Part shown: piece after piece, positions 17,754-27,700 of the stretch
Numbering within the stretch: the stretch's first letter is position 1
Layout: every line of letters starts with the position of its first letter
Assembly (NCBI GenBank): GCA_903820505.1
Contig: CAIJHQ010000053.1
Span: 50,962-114,961, forward strand
Length of the DNA stretch: 64,000 nucleotides
Source: Candidatus Omnitrophota bacterium
Lineage (GTDB): Bacteria > Omnitrophota > Omnitrophia > Omnitrophales > Aquincolibacteriaceae
Direction of reading: 5' to 3'
Notes under the pieces: generated by a model
What the model was told of the DNA's origin: nothing
Databases searched by the model: none
What the model saw: the letters and a program-made list of their open reading frames with translations, nothing else
Translations under genes and position numbers: made by a program

Positions 17754-20700
17754 ATGAATAAAAAAAGACAGGAACGACACAGTCAAGTTATGAAATTTGT
17801 GACGGCTTTCGTGAACCTGGTATTCACGGTCACGAGCGTTACTTGGGCCTTGCCTGCGGAGACCGCGACCGCATCGCAGAATATCACGCCGGCAGCAGCA
17901 CTTTCCGCTCTTGCCGTTCCGGCTGAGATCGGACAGATCGAAACAGTATACTTCGGGGACAAGGAACCGAAGCAAAATGCGGGGAGCGACGGATCTCAGT
18001 CCTCGGATCCCGAGCAACGTTTTGTGGTCCTCATCCAGGACGCTCATGCGATCGTCGACGCTCAACAGAATATCCAGAAACTCATCGAGCATTTCGATAA
18101 GACCTACGGTGTCCGACTAGTGGCGGTCGAGGGTGCAAAGTCGAAATTGGATCCGACCATTTTCCGAGCGTTCCCTGACCAGAATATCAAAAAGAAGGTC
18201 CTCGCGGGCTATCTGAAACGGGCTGAGATCACTGGCGCTCAAATGGCCGCGATCTTCGATGAAGAAGAACATGTGTTCTCCGGGATCGAAGACTGGGAAC
18301 TTTACAAGGCGAATTACCGTGCGTATCTCCGGGCGCAGGATGCCAAAAGTGCCCTGGAAGCCAAATGGAAAGAATTCAAGGCCCGTTTGGATGAGACTCG
18401 CAAAACCGTTTATTCCGAAAAACTGAACGAGTTCCAGGACCGGTGCGACGAATTCCGCGCGGAGCGGGCCGATTTTTCAGAATTCCTGATGTACCTCGTG
18501 AACTTCAAAAAGGTCCTGGCGCGGGACCCGCAACTGTCCGAACTGAACAAGCTTGTGGGGTCCGTGGGGTACGCGGCGTCCGGAAACCAGGAAAAGCTCA
18601 TTCCGGCGATCAAGGAAATGGCCGCTGAATTCAAGGTGAAATACGCGCGCGGGATGGCCGTCCAGGACGAAATGAATTTTTACGGCAGCTATCAGGCCTT
18701 TCTCACCGGAAAAATGGAGAGCGGTCAGTTTCTCCAGCGCATGATCGAGTTGGGTCACTCCCGCGGGTTCCGGCCGAAGCTGACCCACGCGATGCGGCGT
18801 CTTTTGGGCCATACGGAAACGTTGTCGTCGATCAAGGGGAGCCGGCTATTCACGGAACTTCAGACGGGGCTTGATACGATCGAGCAAAGCCTTATCACCA
18901 AACGTGAGGAGAAGGAACTTGCCGGGAAATACCGCCGTCTTTTCCTGCTGCGCGACCTTTTCTCGCTGGAGCTGACCCATGAAACGCTGGCTCAGTACCG
19001 GCAGGCGCCCGAGACTTATAGCGGCTTGCTGGAGGACCCCGCGTTCCAGGACGGTCTCGCACCGGCCGTGGAATTTTACGAGCTTGCTCTCAAAAGGGAT
19101 GAGGCTTTCTACGAAAACCTGACAGCGCTGATGAAAGGCCAGAAGCAGAACACGGCCGTTGTGGTGACAGGGGGTTTCCACACGAACGGCCTGCGGCAGA
19201 TCCTTGAGGAAAGGAAGATCGGTTACGCGGTCGTGAGTCCGCGCATGGCTTCGCTGGCGGGGGCCGAGAACTATGCCAAGGTGATGCGCAACGACGTGTC
19301 TTACAAGGAATATCTTCAGACAACCTATTATGATGCTTTTGTGCGGGACGCGACGCAACGGTTCATAGGGGAAATGAATCAACAGAATATCGCGCGGGAC
19401 CTGAAGACGTGGCGCGACGATCTGATCCGGAACCTGGCGCGGCAGGGGCGCGTTGCGGAGGCGGGCAACTACACGCGTTATCTTGACGCGCTGGCCAAAA
19501 TCTATGTCGAAAAATTCAGCAAGGGACCGGCCCGCAGTAAGGACGAGATCCTCAAGATCCTGACAAAGGAACTTAATAATTTCCGCGATCAGAACTTGGA
19601 GCACATGCGTCAGCGGTTCGAGTTCCAACTCGGTCGGTTTATCGACAGTCTCAAGGATCTTCTCGATAAAAAACAAGTTACTTCCGACAACGTGGCGACC
19701 CTTTTAGACAAGATCAATAAAACAAAACCAGCCGTGCTTGGCGAACCAGCCGTTTTAGAGCCTGGCATATTTATAACTGAGTTAAAAACGCCAGCGGTCC
19801 CAAAAATTAATGAACAAGCTTTTTTTGAGGGGATGGAAGCCGAGGAGGTCCCGGCCCGTTCCGAATCAAGGGCGAAAGTTTTGGGGGAAGAGGAGCTTGT
19901 TCGTTTGAAACATCAGCTTGATTACATTAGACAACAAAATCCAGACATTCTGCCAGAAGAAAAAATTGAAGAAGTTTTGCAGAAAGTGCGCCAAGGAATC
20001 TTGCCTCTTCAAAATGAAGATTATGATGTGATTGATAGAAATCCGTTCGGTGAAGAGAGAGTATTAGGTGCGGTAAACAGTGCCGTCGTAGAGGATTTGG
20101 GGTTCTTACACCGTGTTTCGAATGCTTTTGTGGTAACCCCCGAGGGGGAGGTGCTTTTTCAGTTGCGTTCGCATCTTAAAAAATCTATGCCCCTCATATT
20201 ATCGACTTTTGGAGGACACGTGGGGCATGGAGAGACCTATGAACAAGCAAGGGCGCGTGAATTGATCGAGGAAATGCATTTCCCAAGTGACTGGAGTTTG
20301 CAGGGACGATTTATTTCTATCGGTAACCGCCCAGGCCCGCCCGGACATAACATAAGACAAGAGCTTTCGCTTTATTTTCTGTCTCGAGAAGAAATAGATT
20401 TAATGAATAGGCATCGAGAGCGAGTGAGAAAAATTGAGGAGCAGAAGAACGTGGAGGAATTTAAACGATGGCTGGAACACGAATTTGAACAAGGATCTGA
20501 ATTCGGCGATGCTTGGGGGTTTTACGAATTAGGTTTGGAGGACATATTAGGGGTTGCTGAAGGGAGCATCGTTCATCCATTGACCGATAGATTCATAGAT
20601 GGGGATCGTGTAGTGGCACTCGCTAAATTTTCTCCCGTGGTTTCGAAGTTGTTTAGAGAAGAGGGAACAAAAATTTTCAGACATATCTCAGGAACTAAAA

Positions 20701-22532
20701 AACTTTCGCGTTCTGAAGTGCGGGGAAGAGCGGAAGAATCCGAACGCATTGCGGACCGCGTTATCGAAGAGATCAAGGGGAACCCAGCTGTTGCTGTGAG
20801 CGTAGTGCTGGGGATGGCTGGAGTGGTCAGCGCGGCAGCGTATTCGTTCAAACAGTTTTGGGAACAAAGAGTCCCGGTTGGAGTGTTGGTCCAAATACGT
20901 ACTGGTGAAAGGATCCGGGGGAAAGGGGCCGGCGAACTGACCGAGAATACAATGGGAGTTTTTGACAATTCATTCCTTGTCTCCCCACTCCAGCGCATGC
21001 AATGTACTCTTATTTTGGCGATCCCGGAGGGGAATCCATTGCGGATCGGTGCTGCACATCTTTATCCCTTTAGAAAAGGTGAGCTGATTCCTGATAGGCT
21101 GCTGCAAAGACGATTAAAGTCAATACGAGAACTTTTTTCGGCGGGCGGGTTCAGGCCCCAAAATACGACGGTCGCACTGATTTATAACCAGCCGTCTTCT
21201 GCCAACGGTCAGATTTTGGAATATTTTAATAAACAACAATACTCCAAAGTTGCACGTTATAACATTCCGACCAACTATGGGACGAAAGTAGTTTTTGAAA
21301 AAACAAAACCTGATTCCTGGAAGGTTTCGGTGGTCGAAATGCTTGGGGAGGAGAAAACGGAAGTTGTCCAGGCATCTTTGGAGCAAGTCCTCCACCAGGA
21401 AGGGATCACACCGACGCACAACCTAGAACTGAAGAGCTTTCAACAGTTCGAGCCCCTCGGATTCCGACGAGCTGAGGTGAGAACAGAGACAGAGGCGGCA
21501 ACCTCTTCCCCTGTCAAACCCCAATCATCCAGTGTCTTTCCGCCGGGAGAGCCGAAATTACCGGTCAGAAGTGATCCATTGGCAGGAGTGGATTCCGCGG
21601 CGGTGGTCGCACTGGTAGAGAAGCCGGGAGGGATCGAAATGGTTCGTTCGGAGCTTCGGGAAAAGGGTTGGGCGGAGCTTGAAAAAAAGCGGGCAGAGTT
21701 TGAAGCGATACAAAAAAAGTTTATGGAAAAGATGGCTGGATTCAAGGAAGGGCTGGAAGCGTTAACATTTGTGATATCGCCAGAATTTGAGGAACTTATC
21801 CTGCAGTTGTTTGCTGAATTCGGAGATGTAACCGAGCTTATTGCCAGAATGAGAAATGCCGCGGTGTTTGGGGACACAGGTATTTCTACTGGGGTTCAGG
21901 GCTATGGGGACCGTACGGGCGTTTTGGATTACGATGGGATGGCCAAGACAGGTGCCGCGGTTGAAAAAATGACGGGTGAATTGATCGGGGATACGAAAGG
22001 TCCCGCTTTTTCACTTATGATGAGCTATCCCGGTCGCGATTCAGAGATGGTACTCAGGATGATCAAACAACTGGACCTTTTCCGACTGATCGTGTTGCAT
22101 ACCAAGGACCAGCCGATCGGCCGTGCATGGGGATCGGTCACGAGCGTTGTTTACGACGGCAAGAATATCCAGTTGCGGTTCAAGAACGTGACGCGCGGGC
22201 TGACCGGGGAGACCATGATCGGCTGGTGGAATGAAGATCTGGGGCTAAAAGATGTCAGCCTATTTTCGATCCTCGCCGAGGTTGGCCGGATCTCGGACCC
22301 ACGTCTGAAAAGTCTGGCTTGTACGATCCTGCGATATATCTTTCTGAAATATGCGTCCCTGAATAAAGCGGAACAGGAAAATGTGGTCGCAAAACCCGAG
22401 CTCATTCTCGCGGACCTCAGGAAAATAGGGTTGGGGGAAATGATCCAGTTTAAAGGGGACACACTGTATTTTGATATGCAACGATTCGTGCAGAACTACC
22501 TGATTCAGAAGAGCGTCGAACAAGCGGCGTAG
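17754..22532 (+). CDS. giant exported multidomain protein (TraB/ChaN-like, Nudix, CheD-like and unknown domains)
   Basis: 1592 residues. The N-terminus is signal-like: basic start, hydrophobic stretch about 14-31, then TWALPAETA. Domain 1 (about 90-490) has VLIQDAHAIVDAQQNI, VAVEGA and VVVTGGFHTNGL, recalling the TraB/ChaN/Tiki superfamily (inferred). Domain 2 (about 780-960) is Nudix: the box at 821-843 keeps GX5E and RELIEE, with His in place of the late Gly. Domain 3 (about 1040-1195) vaguely resembles CheD (low certainty). Domain 4 (about 1250-1592) is unrecognised. The borders coincide with three related hexapeptides: ARSESR (701-706), SRSEVR (985-990) and RRAEVR (1238-1243). The Nudix portion is visibly AT-richer. 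The reading frame is uninterrupted. Confidence 0.8.
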   Translation: MNKKRQERHSQVMKFVTAFVNLVFTVTSVTWALPAETATASQNITPAAALSALAVPAEIGQIETVYFGDKEPKQNAGSDGSQSSDPEQRFVVLIQDAHAIVDAQQNIQKLIEHFDKTYGVRLVAVEGAKSKLDPTIFRAFPDQNIKKKVLAGYLKRAEITGAQMAAIFDEEEHVFSGIEDWELYKANYRAYLRAQDAKSALEAKWKEFKARLDETRKTVYSEKLNEFQDRCDEFRAERADFSEFLMYLVNFKKVLARDPQLSELNKLVGSVGYAASGNQEKLIPAIKEMAAEFKVKYARGMAVQDEMNFYGSYQAFLTGKMESGQFLQRMIELGHSRGFRPKLTHAMRRLLGHTETLSSIKGSRLFTELQTGLDTIEQSLITKREEKELAGKYRRLFLLRDLFSLELTHETLAQYRQAPETYSGLLEDPAFQDGLAPAVEFYELALKRDEAFYENLTALMKGQKQNTAVVVTGGFHTNGLRQILEERKIGYAVVSPRMASLAGAENYAKVMRNDVSYKEYLQTTYYDAFVRDATQRFIGEMNQQNIARDLKTWRDDLIRNLARQGRVAEAGNYTRYLDALAKIYVEKFSKGPARSKDEILKILTKELNNFRDQNLEHMRQRFEFQLGRFIDSLKDLLDKKQVTSDNVATLLDKINKTKPAVLGEPAVLEPGIFITELKTPAVPKINEQAFFEGMEAEEVPARSESRAKVLGEEELVRLKHQLDYIRQQNPDILPEEKIEEVLQKVRQGILPLQNEDYDVIDRNPFGEERVLGAVNSAVVEDLGFLHRVSNAFVVTPEGEVLFQLRSHLKKSMPLILSTFGGHVGHGETYEQARARELIEEMHFPSDWSLQGRFISIGNRPGPPGHNIRQELSLYFLSREEIDLMNRHRERVRKIEEQKNVEEFKRWLEHEFEQGSEFGDAWGFYELGLEDILGVAEGSIVHPLTDRFIDGDRVVALAKFSPVVSKLFREEGTKIFRHISGTKKLSRSEVRGRAEESERIADRVIEEIKGNPAVAVSVVLGMAGVVSAAAYSFKQFWEQRVPVGVLVQIRTGERIRGKGAGELTENTMGVFDNSFLVSPLQRMQCTLILAIPEGNPLRIGAAHLYPFRKGELIPDRLLQRRLKSIRELFSAGGFRPQNTTVALIYNQPSSANGQILEYFNKQQYSKVARYNIPTNYGTKVVFEKTKPDSWKVSVVEMLGEEKTEVVQASLEQVLHQEGITPTHNLELKSFQQFEPLGFRRAEVRTETEAATSSPVKPQSSSVFPPGEPKLPVRSDPLAGVDSAAVVALVEKPGGIEMVRSELREKGWAELEKKRAEFEAIQKKFMEKMAGFKEGLEALTFVISPEFEELILQLFAEFGDVTELIARMRNAAVFGDTGISTGVQGYGDRTGVLDYDGMAKTGAAVEKMTGELIGDTKGPAFSLMMSYPGRDSEMVLRMIKQLDLFRLIVLHTKDQPIGRAWGSVTSVVYDGKNIQLRFKNVTRGLTGETMIGWWNEDLGLKDVSLFSILAEVGRISDPRLKSLACTILRYIFLKYASLNKAEQENVVAKPELILADLRKIGLGEMIQFKGDTLYFDMQRFVQNYLIQKSVEQAA

Positions 22533-22560
22533 GGGATGTCACTGATCCTCACGCTGCAGT

Positions 22561-22580
22561 ACTTGTGCATGGGCACAAGT
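22561..22580. terminator. hairpin between convergent genes, possible two-way terminator
   Basis: Perfect 8-bp stem ACTTGTGC/GCACAAGT with an ATGG loop, in the 65-base gap between the giant protein and the convergent transporter gene. There is no T-run on either side, so terminator activity is only a guess from position. Confidence 0.3.
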
Positions 22581-22597
22581 GCAAGCGGCGCAGGGAA

Positions 22598-23836
22598 TTA
22601 CCGGAAAAACATAAGCGTGATCACCAGGAAAAGCGGCAGCAGGATGGCCGCCGACCACCCGATATATCCGAAGAAACTCGGCATTTTCCAGCCGCGGTGC
22701 TGAGCGATCGAGCGAACCATGAAATTCGGAGCGTTCCCGATGTAGGTCATGGCGCCGAAGAAGACCGAACCCACGCTGACCGCGACAAGGAGTGCCTCGG
22801 GGATGTTGAGATGAGGCCCCGCCAATTTCAGACCTTGAGCGATCGCCACGAACGTCAGATAGGTCGGCGCATTATCAAGAAAGGATGAGAACGTCCCGCT
22901 CATCCAAAAGAAATGCCACGGTTGCGTGATCCCGAGCTCATTACCGCGGAGGTAAAGGATCTCAAGCGCGGGAGCCATGGTGATGAATATCCCGAGGAAG
23001 AGGATCGCGACCTCCAGGATAGGATGGAAATTAAAACCGTTGGCCTCATGATAGGTTTTTGGTGTGATCTTCAGAGAGACAAGGGCGGCGGCGATCATGA
23101 GAATCTCGCGGAAAGGCGAAGGAAAAAATACCGCGAGGAGGATGGTCAAAAGGCAGATCAGGTTCCGGAGCCCTTTGAGTTGGATCGGAATATGCGGGCG
23201 GGATCCGGCTTGCTCATGGTTGGTTTCGTGCCTGGAAGAGTGAAGGTCGATGGCGTAAAAAATTCCGAGCAGGATGATAAGGGCCACGCTCCAGAAGGGA
23301 ATGAGCTTGAGCGTCCAAAAAAACGGAACTCCCAAAAGGTATCCGAGAAAAAGCGGCGGGTCGCCGAGCGGCGTCAGGAGTCCGCCGATATTGCTCACGA
23401 TCATGATAAAAAAAACGGGAATGTAAACGTTGTGTTTGCGGTGATGATTCGCGAAAAGGAGCGGACGGATCAGGACCATGCTGGCGCCCGTGGTTCCGAT
23501 CAGGTTGGCAAGCAGGGCGCCGAGGGCAAGCATTCCGGTATTCATGACCGGCATGCTGCTGAGGTCGCCTCTGAGCCAGATCCCTCCCGAAACAATGAAG
23601 AGCGAGCCGAGCAGGATCACGAACGAAAGATAGTGTTCGAGGCACGTCAGGAGAAGACGGGGATTATGATCGAGACATAGATAAATGACGGGGATCGAGA
23701 ACAAGGCGGCGACAAGGGCCTGGTTCTTCAGCGAATGCCAGAATTTTGGGGCGGCCAGAGGTGCGATGGCGATAGAAAGCAGCAACCCGATGAAGGGGAG
23801 CGTCATCCAGAATTCCGGCAGCCAGTCGTGATGCAT
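22598..23836 (-). CDS. sodium:proton antiporter / ArsB-NhaD superfamily permease
   Basis: 412 residues from ATG 23836 (MHHDWLPEFW), preceded by GGGAG on the minus strand; the longer open frame upstream has a basic, Pro-rich composition and is unlikely coding. About 11-12 hydrophobic segments. Two related half-motifs, SSFLDNAPTYL and TYIGNAPNFM, plus GLLTPLGDPPLF, are typical of the NhaD/putative-citrate-transport type members of the ion transporter superfamily. Expected role: inner-membrane Na+/H+ exchange or carboxylate transport; the substrate cannot be fixed from sequence. Convergent with the giant exported protein. Confidence 0.85.
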   Translation of the reverse strand: MHHDWLPEFWMTLPFIGLLLSIAIAPLAAPKFWHSLKNQALVAALFSIPVIYLCLDHNPRLLLTCLEHYLSFVILLGSLFIVSGGIWLRGDLSSMPVMNTGMLALGALLANLIGTTGASMVLIRPLLFANHHRKHNVYIPVFFIMIVSNIGGLLTPLGDPPLFLGYLLGVPFFWTLKLIPFWSVALIILLGIFYAIDLHSSRHETNHEQAGSRPHIPIQLKGLRNLICLLTILLAVFFPSPFREILMIAAALVSLKITPKTYHEANGFNFHPILEVAILFLGIFITMAPALEILYLRGNELGITQPWHFFWMSGTFSSFLDNAPTYLTFVAIAQGLKLAGPHLNIPEALLVAVSVGSVFFGAMTYIGNAPNFMVRSIAQHRGWKMPSFFGYIGWSAAILLPLFLVITLMFFR

Positions 23837-23925
23837 ATTATTCTCCCGAACTCGAACCGGCTTCCGGTCCTGAGCCGATGCTTTTCGCGTGAGTTCGAGG
23901 CCGGGTTTCAATGAGAAGCATGGTT

Positions 23926-24324
23926 TTAAATCCCCGGCTTCTTTTCGATCATCAAATAGGATTCGAAATGGATCTTCCAGTCCAGGATGACGCGGACGTG
24001 GAGGAGCGAATCTTCCGTGACCTCGAGGTCGGCGGGGAAAGCGTGTTTGTGCCACCGGAAAATAACGCTCGAGGTAACGGGTTCAATATCCATCGGGGCG
24101 GTCTTGATGATGCGGCCGTCGCTTGTGGCGTATTCGATGACTTCCTTGTGGAACATTTTATCCTTGCGCCAGCAGGTAACGGCGTAGAGCTGATCGAAGC
24201 GGTAGGGGTAGGCCGCGACGTGGAAATTACTTTGCACGAGCTGGGCGTTGTAACAATCCTGCGAGCCCGGCTCAAAATCCTTGCAGATCATGAACTGGAG
24301 AAGCTGGATCTTATCGTGAGACAT
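23926..24324 (-). CDS. conserved hypothetical protein, 132 residues
   Basis: Begins MSHDKIQLLQFMICKDFEPG. Alternating hydrophobic pattern and length suggest a single beta-sandwich domain, with no signal peptide or membrane helix. It recalls small cytosolic proteins in which a LxxCxDxxxG start is followed by strands (possibly the DUF6941-type group), but this is from memory and unsure. No strong ribosome binding site. It lies 89 bases upstream of the transporter on the same strand and may be co-transcribed. The opposite-strand frame over the same DNA looks like a shadow. Confidence 0.6.
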   Translation of the reverse strand: MSHDKIQLLQFMICKDFEPGSQDCYNAQLVQSNFHVAAYPYRFDQLYAVTCWRKDKMFHKEVIEYATSDGRIIKTAPMDIEPVTSSVIFRWHKHAFPADLEVTEDSLLHVRVILDWKIHFESYLMIEKKPGI

Positions 24325-24703
24325 GCGGTCATACTAATTAAATTATCTTTTGATTGCAAGAAGGGAACTGACACGCGCGGCGCATGCGGGGCGGTAAAAG
24401 CGCACGAGCGATTTTAATGCCGAACGCTGCGGGAGGCGTCTTGAAATCCCTTGAAAATCAGGCCCCTGAGGCATAGAATACGTCACCGTGAGCCGAGAGG
24501 TCAGCAGTGGAGCCGGTTTTTCAGGTTCCGAATGATTTTATAGCCTTTCCGGGTTCCCCGTTCCAAACCTCACTGATGAAATATCTGATGTACATGGAGT
24601 AAGGAGGCGTAAGCCCTGGGTGTGTTTGGGGCAGATGCCGGGATAAGCGTGTTTCTGTAATGGACTGTTCTATATAACCTTGTTTTCGAAAGGACACTGA
24701 GTC
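24325..24703. other. 379-base gap before pyruvate:ferredoxin oxidoreductase
   Basis: No gene recognised. It separates the divergent 132-residue gene from the oxidoreductase. A TATAAC (24673-24678) could be a -10 element for the latter, without a clear -35. AAAGGA at about 24690 may serve as the ribosome binding site. Confidence 0.35.
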
Positions 24704-27700
24704 ATGGCCGAGCAAACCCTAGCCCAGGAGAAATCCAAAACGACCCAATCGGGGAAAAAATTCATCACGATGGACGGCAACGAAGCGGTCGCTCATGTTG
24801 CGTACCGCGTGAACGAATGCATCGCGATCTACCCGATCACCCCGTCTTCACCTATGGGGGAGTGGGCCGATGAATGGGCGTCTCAGGGCAAGAAGAATAT
24901 CTGGGGAACCATCCCTTCCGTCGCGGAACTTCAGAGCGAGGGCGGTGCCGCGGGCGCGGTCCACGGGGCGCTCCAGCGCGGCGCGCTGACCACGACTTTT
25001 ACGGCGTCACAGGGACTACTTCTGATGATCCCGAACATGTACAAGATCGCCGGGGAGCTGACCCCGATGGTGATGCATGTCTCCGCGCGGTCTCTCGCGT
25101 GCCAAGCCCTTTCGATCTTCGGGGACCACAGTGACGTCATGGCGGTCCGTTCCACGGGCTTTGCCATGCTCGCTTCGGACTCTGTTCAAGAAGCGATCGA
25201 TTTCGCGTTGATCGCCCAGGCCGCCACGTTGCAATCTCGCATTCCTTTTCTTCATTTCTTTGACGGTTTCCGCACGTCGCACGAAGTCCAGAAGATCGAG
25301 CTGCTTTCGGATGATCAGATCCGCGGGATGATCGACATGGCCAAGGTCATGGAACACCGCAACCGGGCGCTTTCTCCCGATAATCCCGTGCTTCGCGGTA
25401 CGGCGCAGAACCCCGACGTTTATTTCCAGGGGCGCGAAACGGTCAACAAGTTCTACGAGGTCTGTCCGGACGCGGTGCAGAAAGCGATGGACGACTTTGC
25501 CGGCATCACAGGCCGTCGCTACGGTCTTTTCGAATATACGGGCGCCAAGGATGCCGAGCAGGTCGTTGTGATCATGGCATCAGGCGTCGAAGTCGTGGAA
25601 GAGACCGTCAAGGCTCTTAACGCCAAAGGCGCCAAGGTCGGATGTCTCAAGGTTTCGCTCTACCGTCCGTTTGACGTCAAACGTTTCATTAATCTCCTGC
25701 CGCAAACCACCAAAAACCTGATCGTGCTGGACCGGACCAAAGAGCCCGGAGCCATCGGCGAGCCGCTCTATTTGGACGTCGTGGGCGCGCTCCAGGAAGC
25801 CGGGCAGAACGGCTGGTCGAAATTTAAACAGGCGCCGAGGATTTACGGCGGCCGCTACGGCCTTTCGTCCAAGGAATTTACGCCGGCCATGGTGAAGGGG
25901 ATCTATGATTTCTTCGGGTCCGGGAAAACAAAGCACGGGTTCACGATCGGGATCGAGGATGACGTGACGCATACGAGCCTTCCTTATGATCCCCAGTATT
26001 CGATCGAGTCTGAGAAGGTCGTGCGGTCGCTTTTCTACGGTCTCGGAGCGGACGGAACGGTCGGCGCCAATAAGAATTCCATCAAGATCATCGGGGAGAA
26101 CACGTCCAACTGCGCACAGGGTTATTTCGTCTATGATTCCAAGAAATCGGGCGCGATCACGGTTTCGCATCTCCGTTTCGGCCCCGACCCGATCCGCGCG
26201 CCCTATCTGATCAGCCAGGCTCATTTTGTCGCGTGCCACCAAACCGTTTTTCTCGAAAAGTACGACATGCTTCGGAACGTCATGCCCGGCGGGACATTCC
26301 TTCTGAACGCTCCGTGGAGCGCGGCGGAGGTGTGGCAGAACATTCCGCGTGAAGTACAGCAGCAGATCATTTCCAAAAAACTGAAATTTCACGTCATCGA
26401 CGCCTACAAGGTTGCGGCGGACAGCGGGATGGGGATGAGGATCAATACCATCATGCAGGTCTGCTTTTTTGCCATCTCGGGAGTGTTGCCCCGGGAGCAG
26501 GCGATCGGGGAGATCAAGAAATCCATCCAAAAGACCTACGGTAAGAAAGGCGAGGACGTTGTCCAACAGAACCTCAAGGCCGTAGATATGACCCTCGAGC
26601 ACCTTCATGAAGTCAAAGTGCCGTCGGTCGTTGATAGTAAAGTCGTAAAATTGCCGCCCGTCACTGCCGGAGCGCCCGCGTTCGTGAAAGAAGTTCTCGG
26701 CAAGATCATCGAGGGTCAGGGCGATGAGATCCCCGTGAGCGCGATGCCCGTGGACGGGACCTTCCCGACCGCGACGACGCAGTGGGAAAAGCGCAATATC
26801 GCTCTCGAGATCCCCGTTTGGGAATCGGACCTCTGCATTCAATGCGGGAAATGCAATATCGTTTGCCCGCACGCGGTGATCCGTATGAAGGTTTATGATC
26901 CGCGGTATCTGGAGGGCGCGCCGGAGGGATTCAAGTCCGCCGATGCCAAGATGCCGGATTTCAAGGGGAACAAATTCACGATCCAGGTCGCACCCGAGGA
27001 TTGCACGGGTTGCGGCGTTTGCGTGGACACCTGTCCCGCGAAGAGCAAAACGGATCTCAAGAAAAAAGCCATCAACATGCATCCGCAGATGCCGCTTCGT
27101 TGTATCGAGAAACCCAAGTGGGATTTCTTTCTGGCGATCCCGGAGTACGATCGCCGGAAGCTCAAGGTCAACATGGTCAACCAGCAGCAGGCCATGCGGC
27201 CGCTTTTTGAATTTTCCGGCGCCTGCGGCGGTTGCGGGGAAACGCCCTACGTAAAGATCGTTTCCCAGCTCTTCGGCGACCGCGCGGTGATCGCGAACGC
27301 GACAGGCTGTTCTTCCATTTACGGGGGGAACATGCCGACCACGCCTTGGGCGAAAGACGCCAATGGGCGCGGTCCGGCCTGGTCGAACTCACTTTTCGAA
27401 GACAATGCGGAATTCGGTTTCGGGTTCCGCTTTGCGATCGACAAACAAAAAGAATATGCCTCCGAACTACTTGTGAAACTCCAGGACAAGGTCGGCGGCG
27501 ATCTCGCGCAGGCGATCCTTGCGGCTTCCCAGAAGACCGAAGCCGAGATCTACGATCAGCGGGAACGCGTTGCGGCGCTCAAGAAAAAGCTCGCGACCCT
27601 GAGTGCGGACCCGGATGCCGGACAGCTTTTGAGCCTCGCGGACACGCTCGTCAAGAAAAGCGTCTGGATCTTCGGCGGCGACGGATGGGCCTATGATATC

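Noticed and set aside
23911..24417. 168-codon plus-strand frame over the 132-residue minus-strand gene
   Set aside because: Lacks a ribosome site and has the pattern of a shadow; the minus-strand frame has a better protein-like pattern and lies beside the transporter on its strand.
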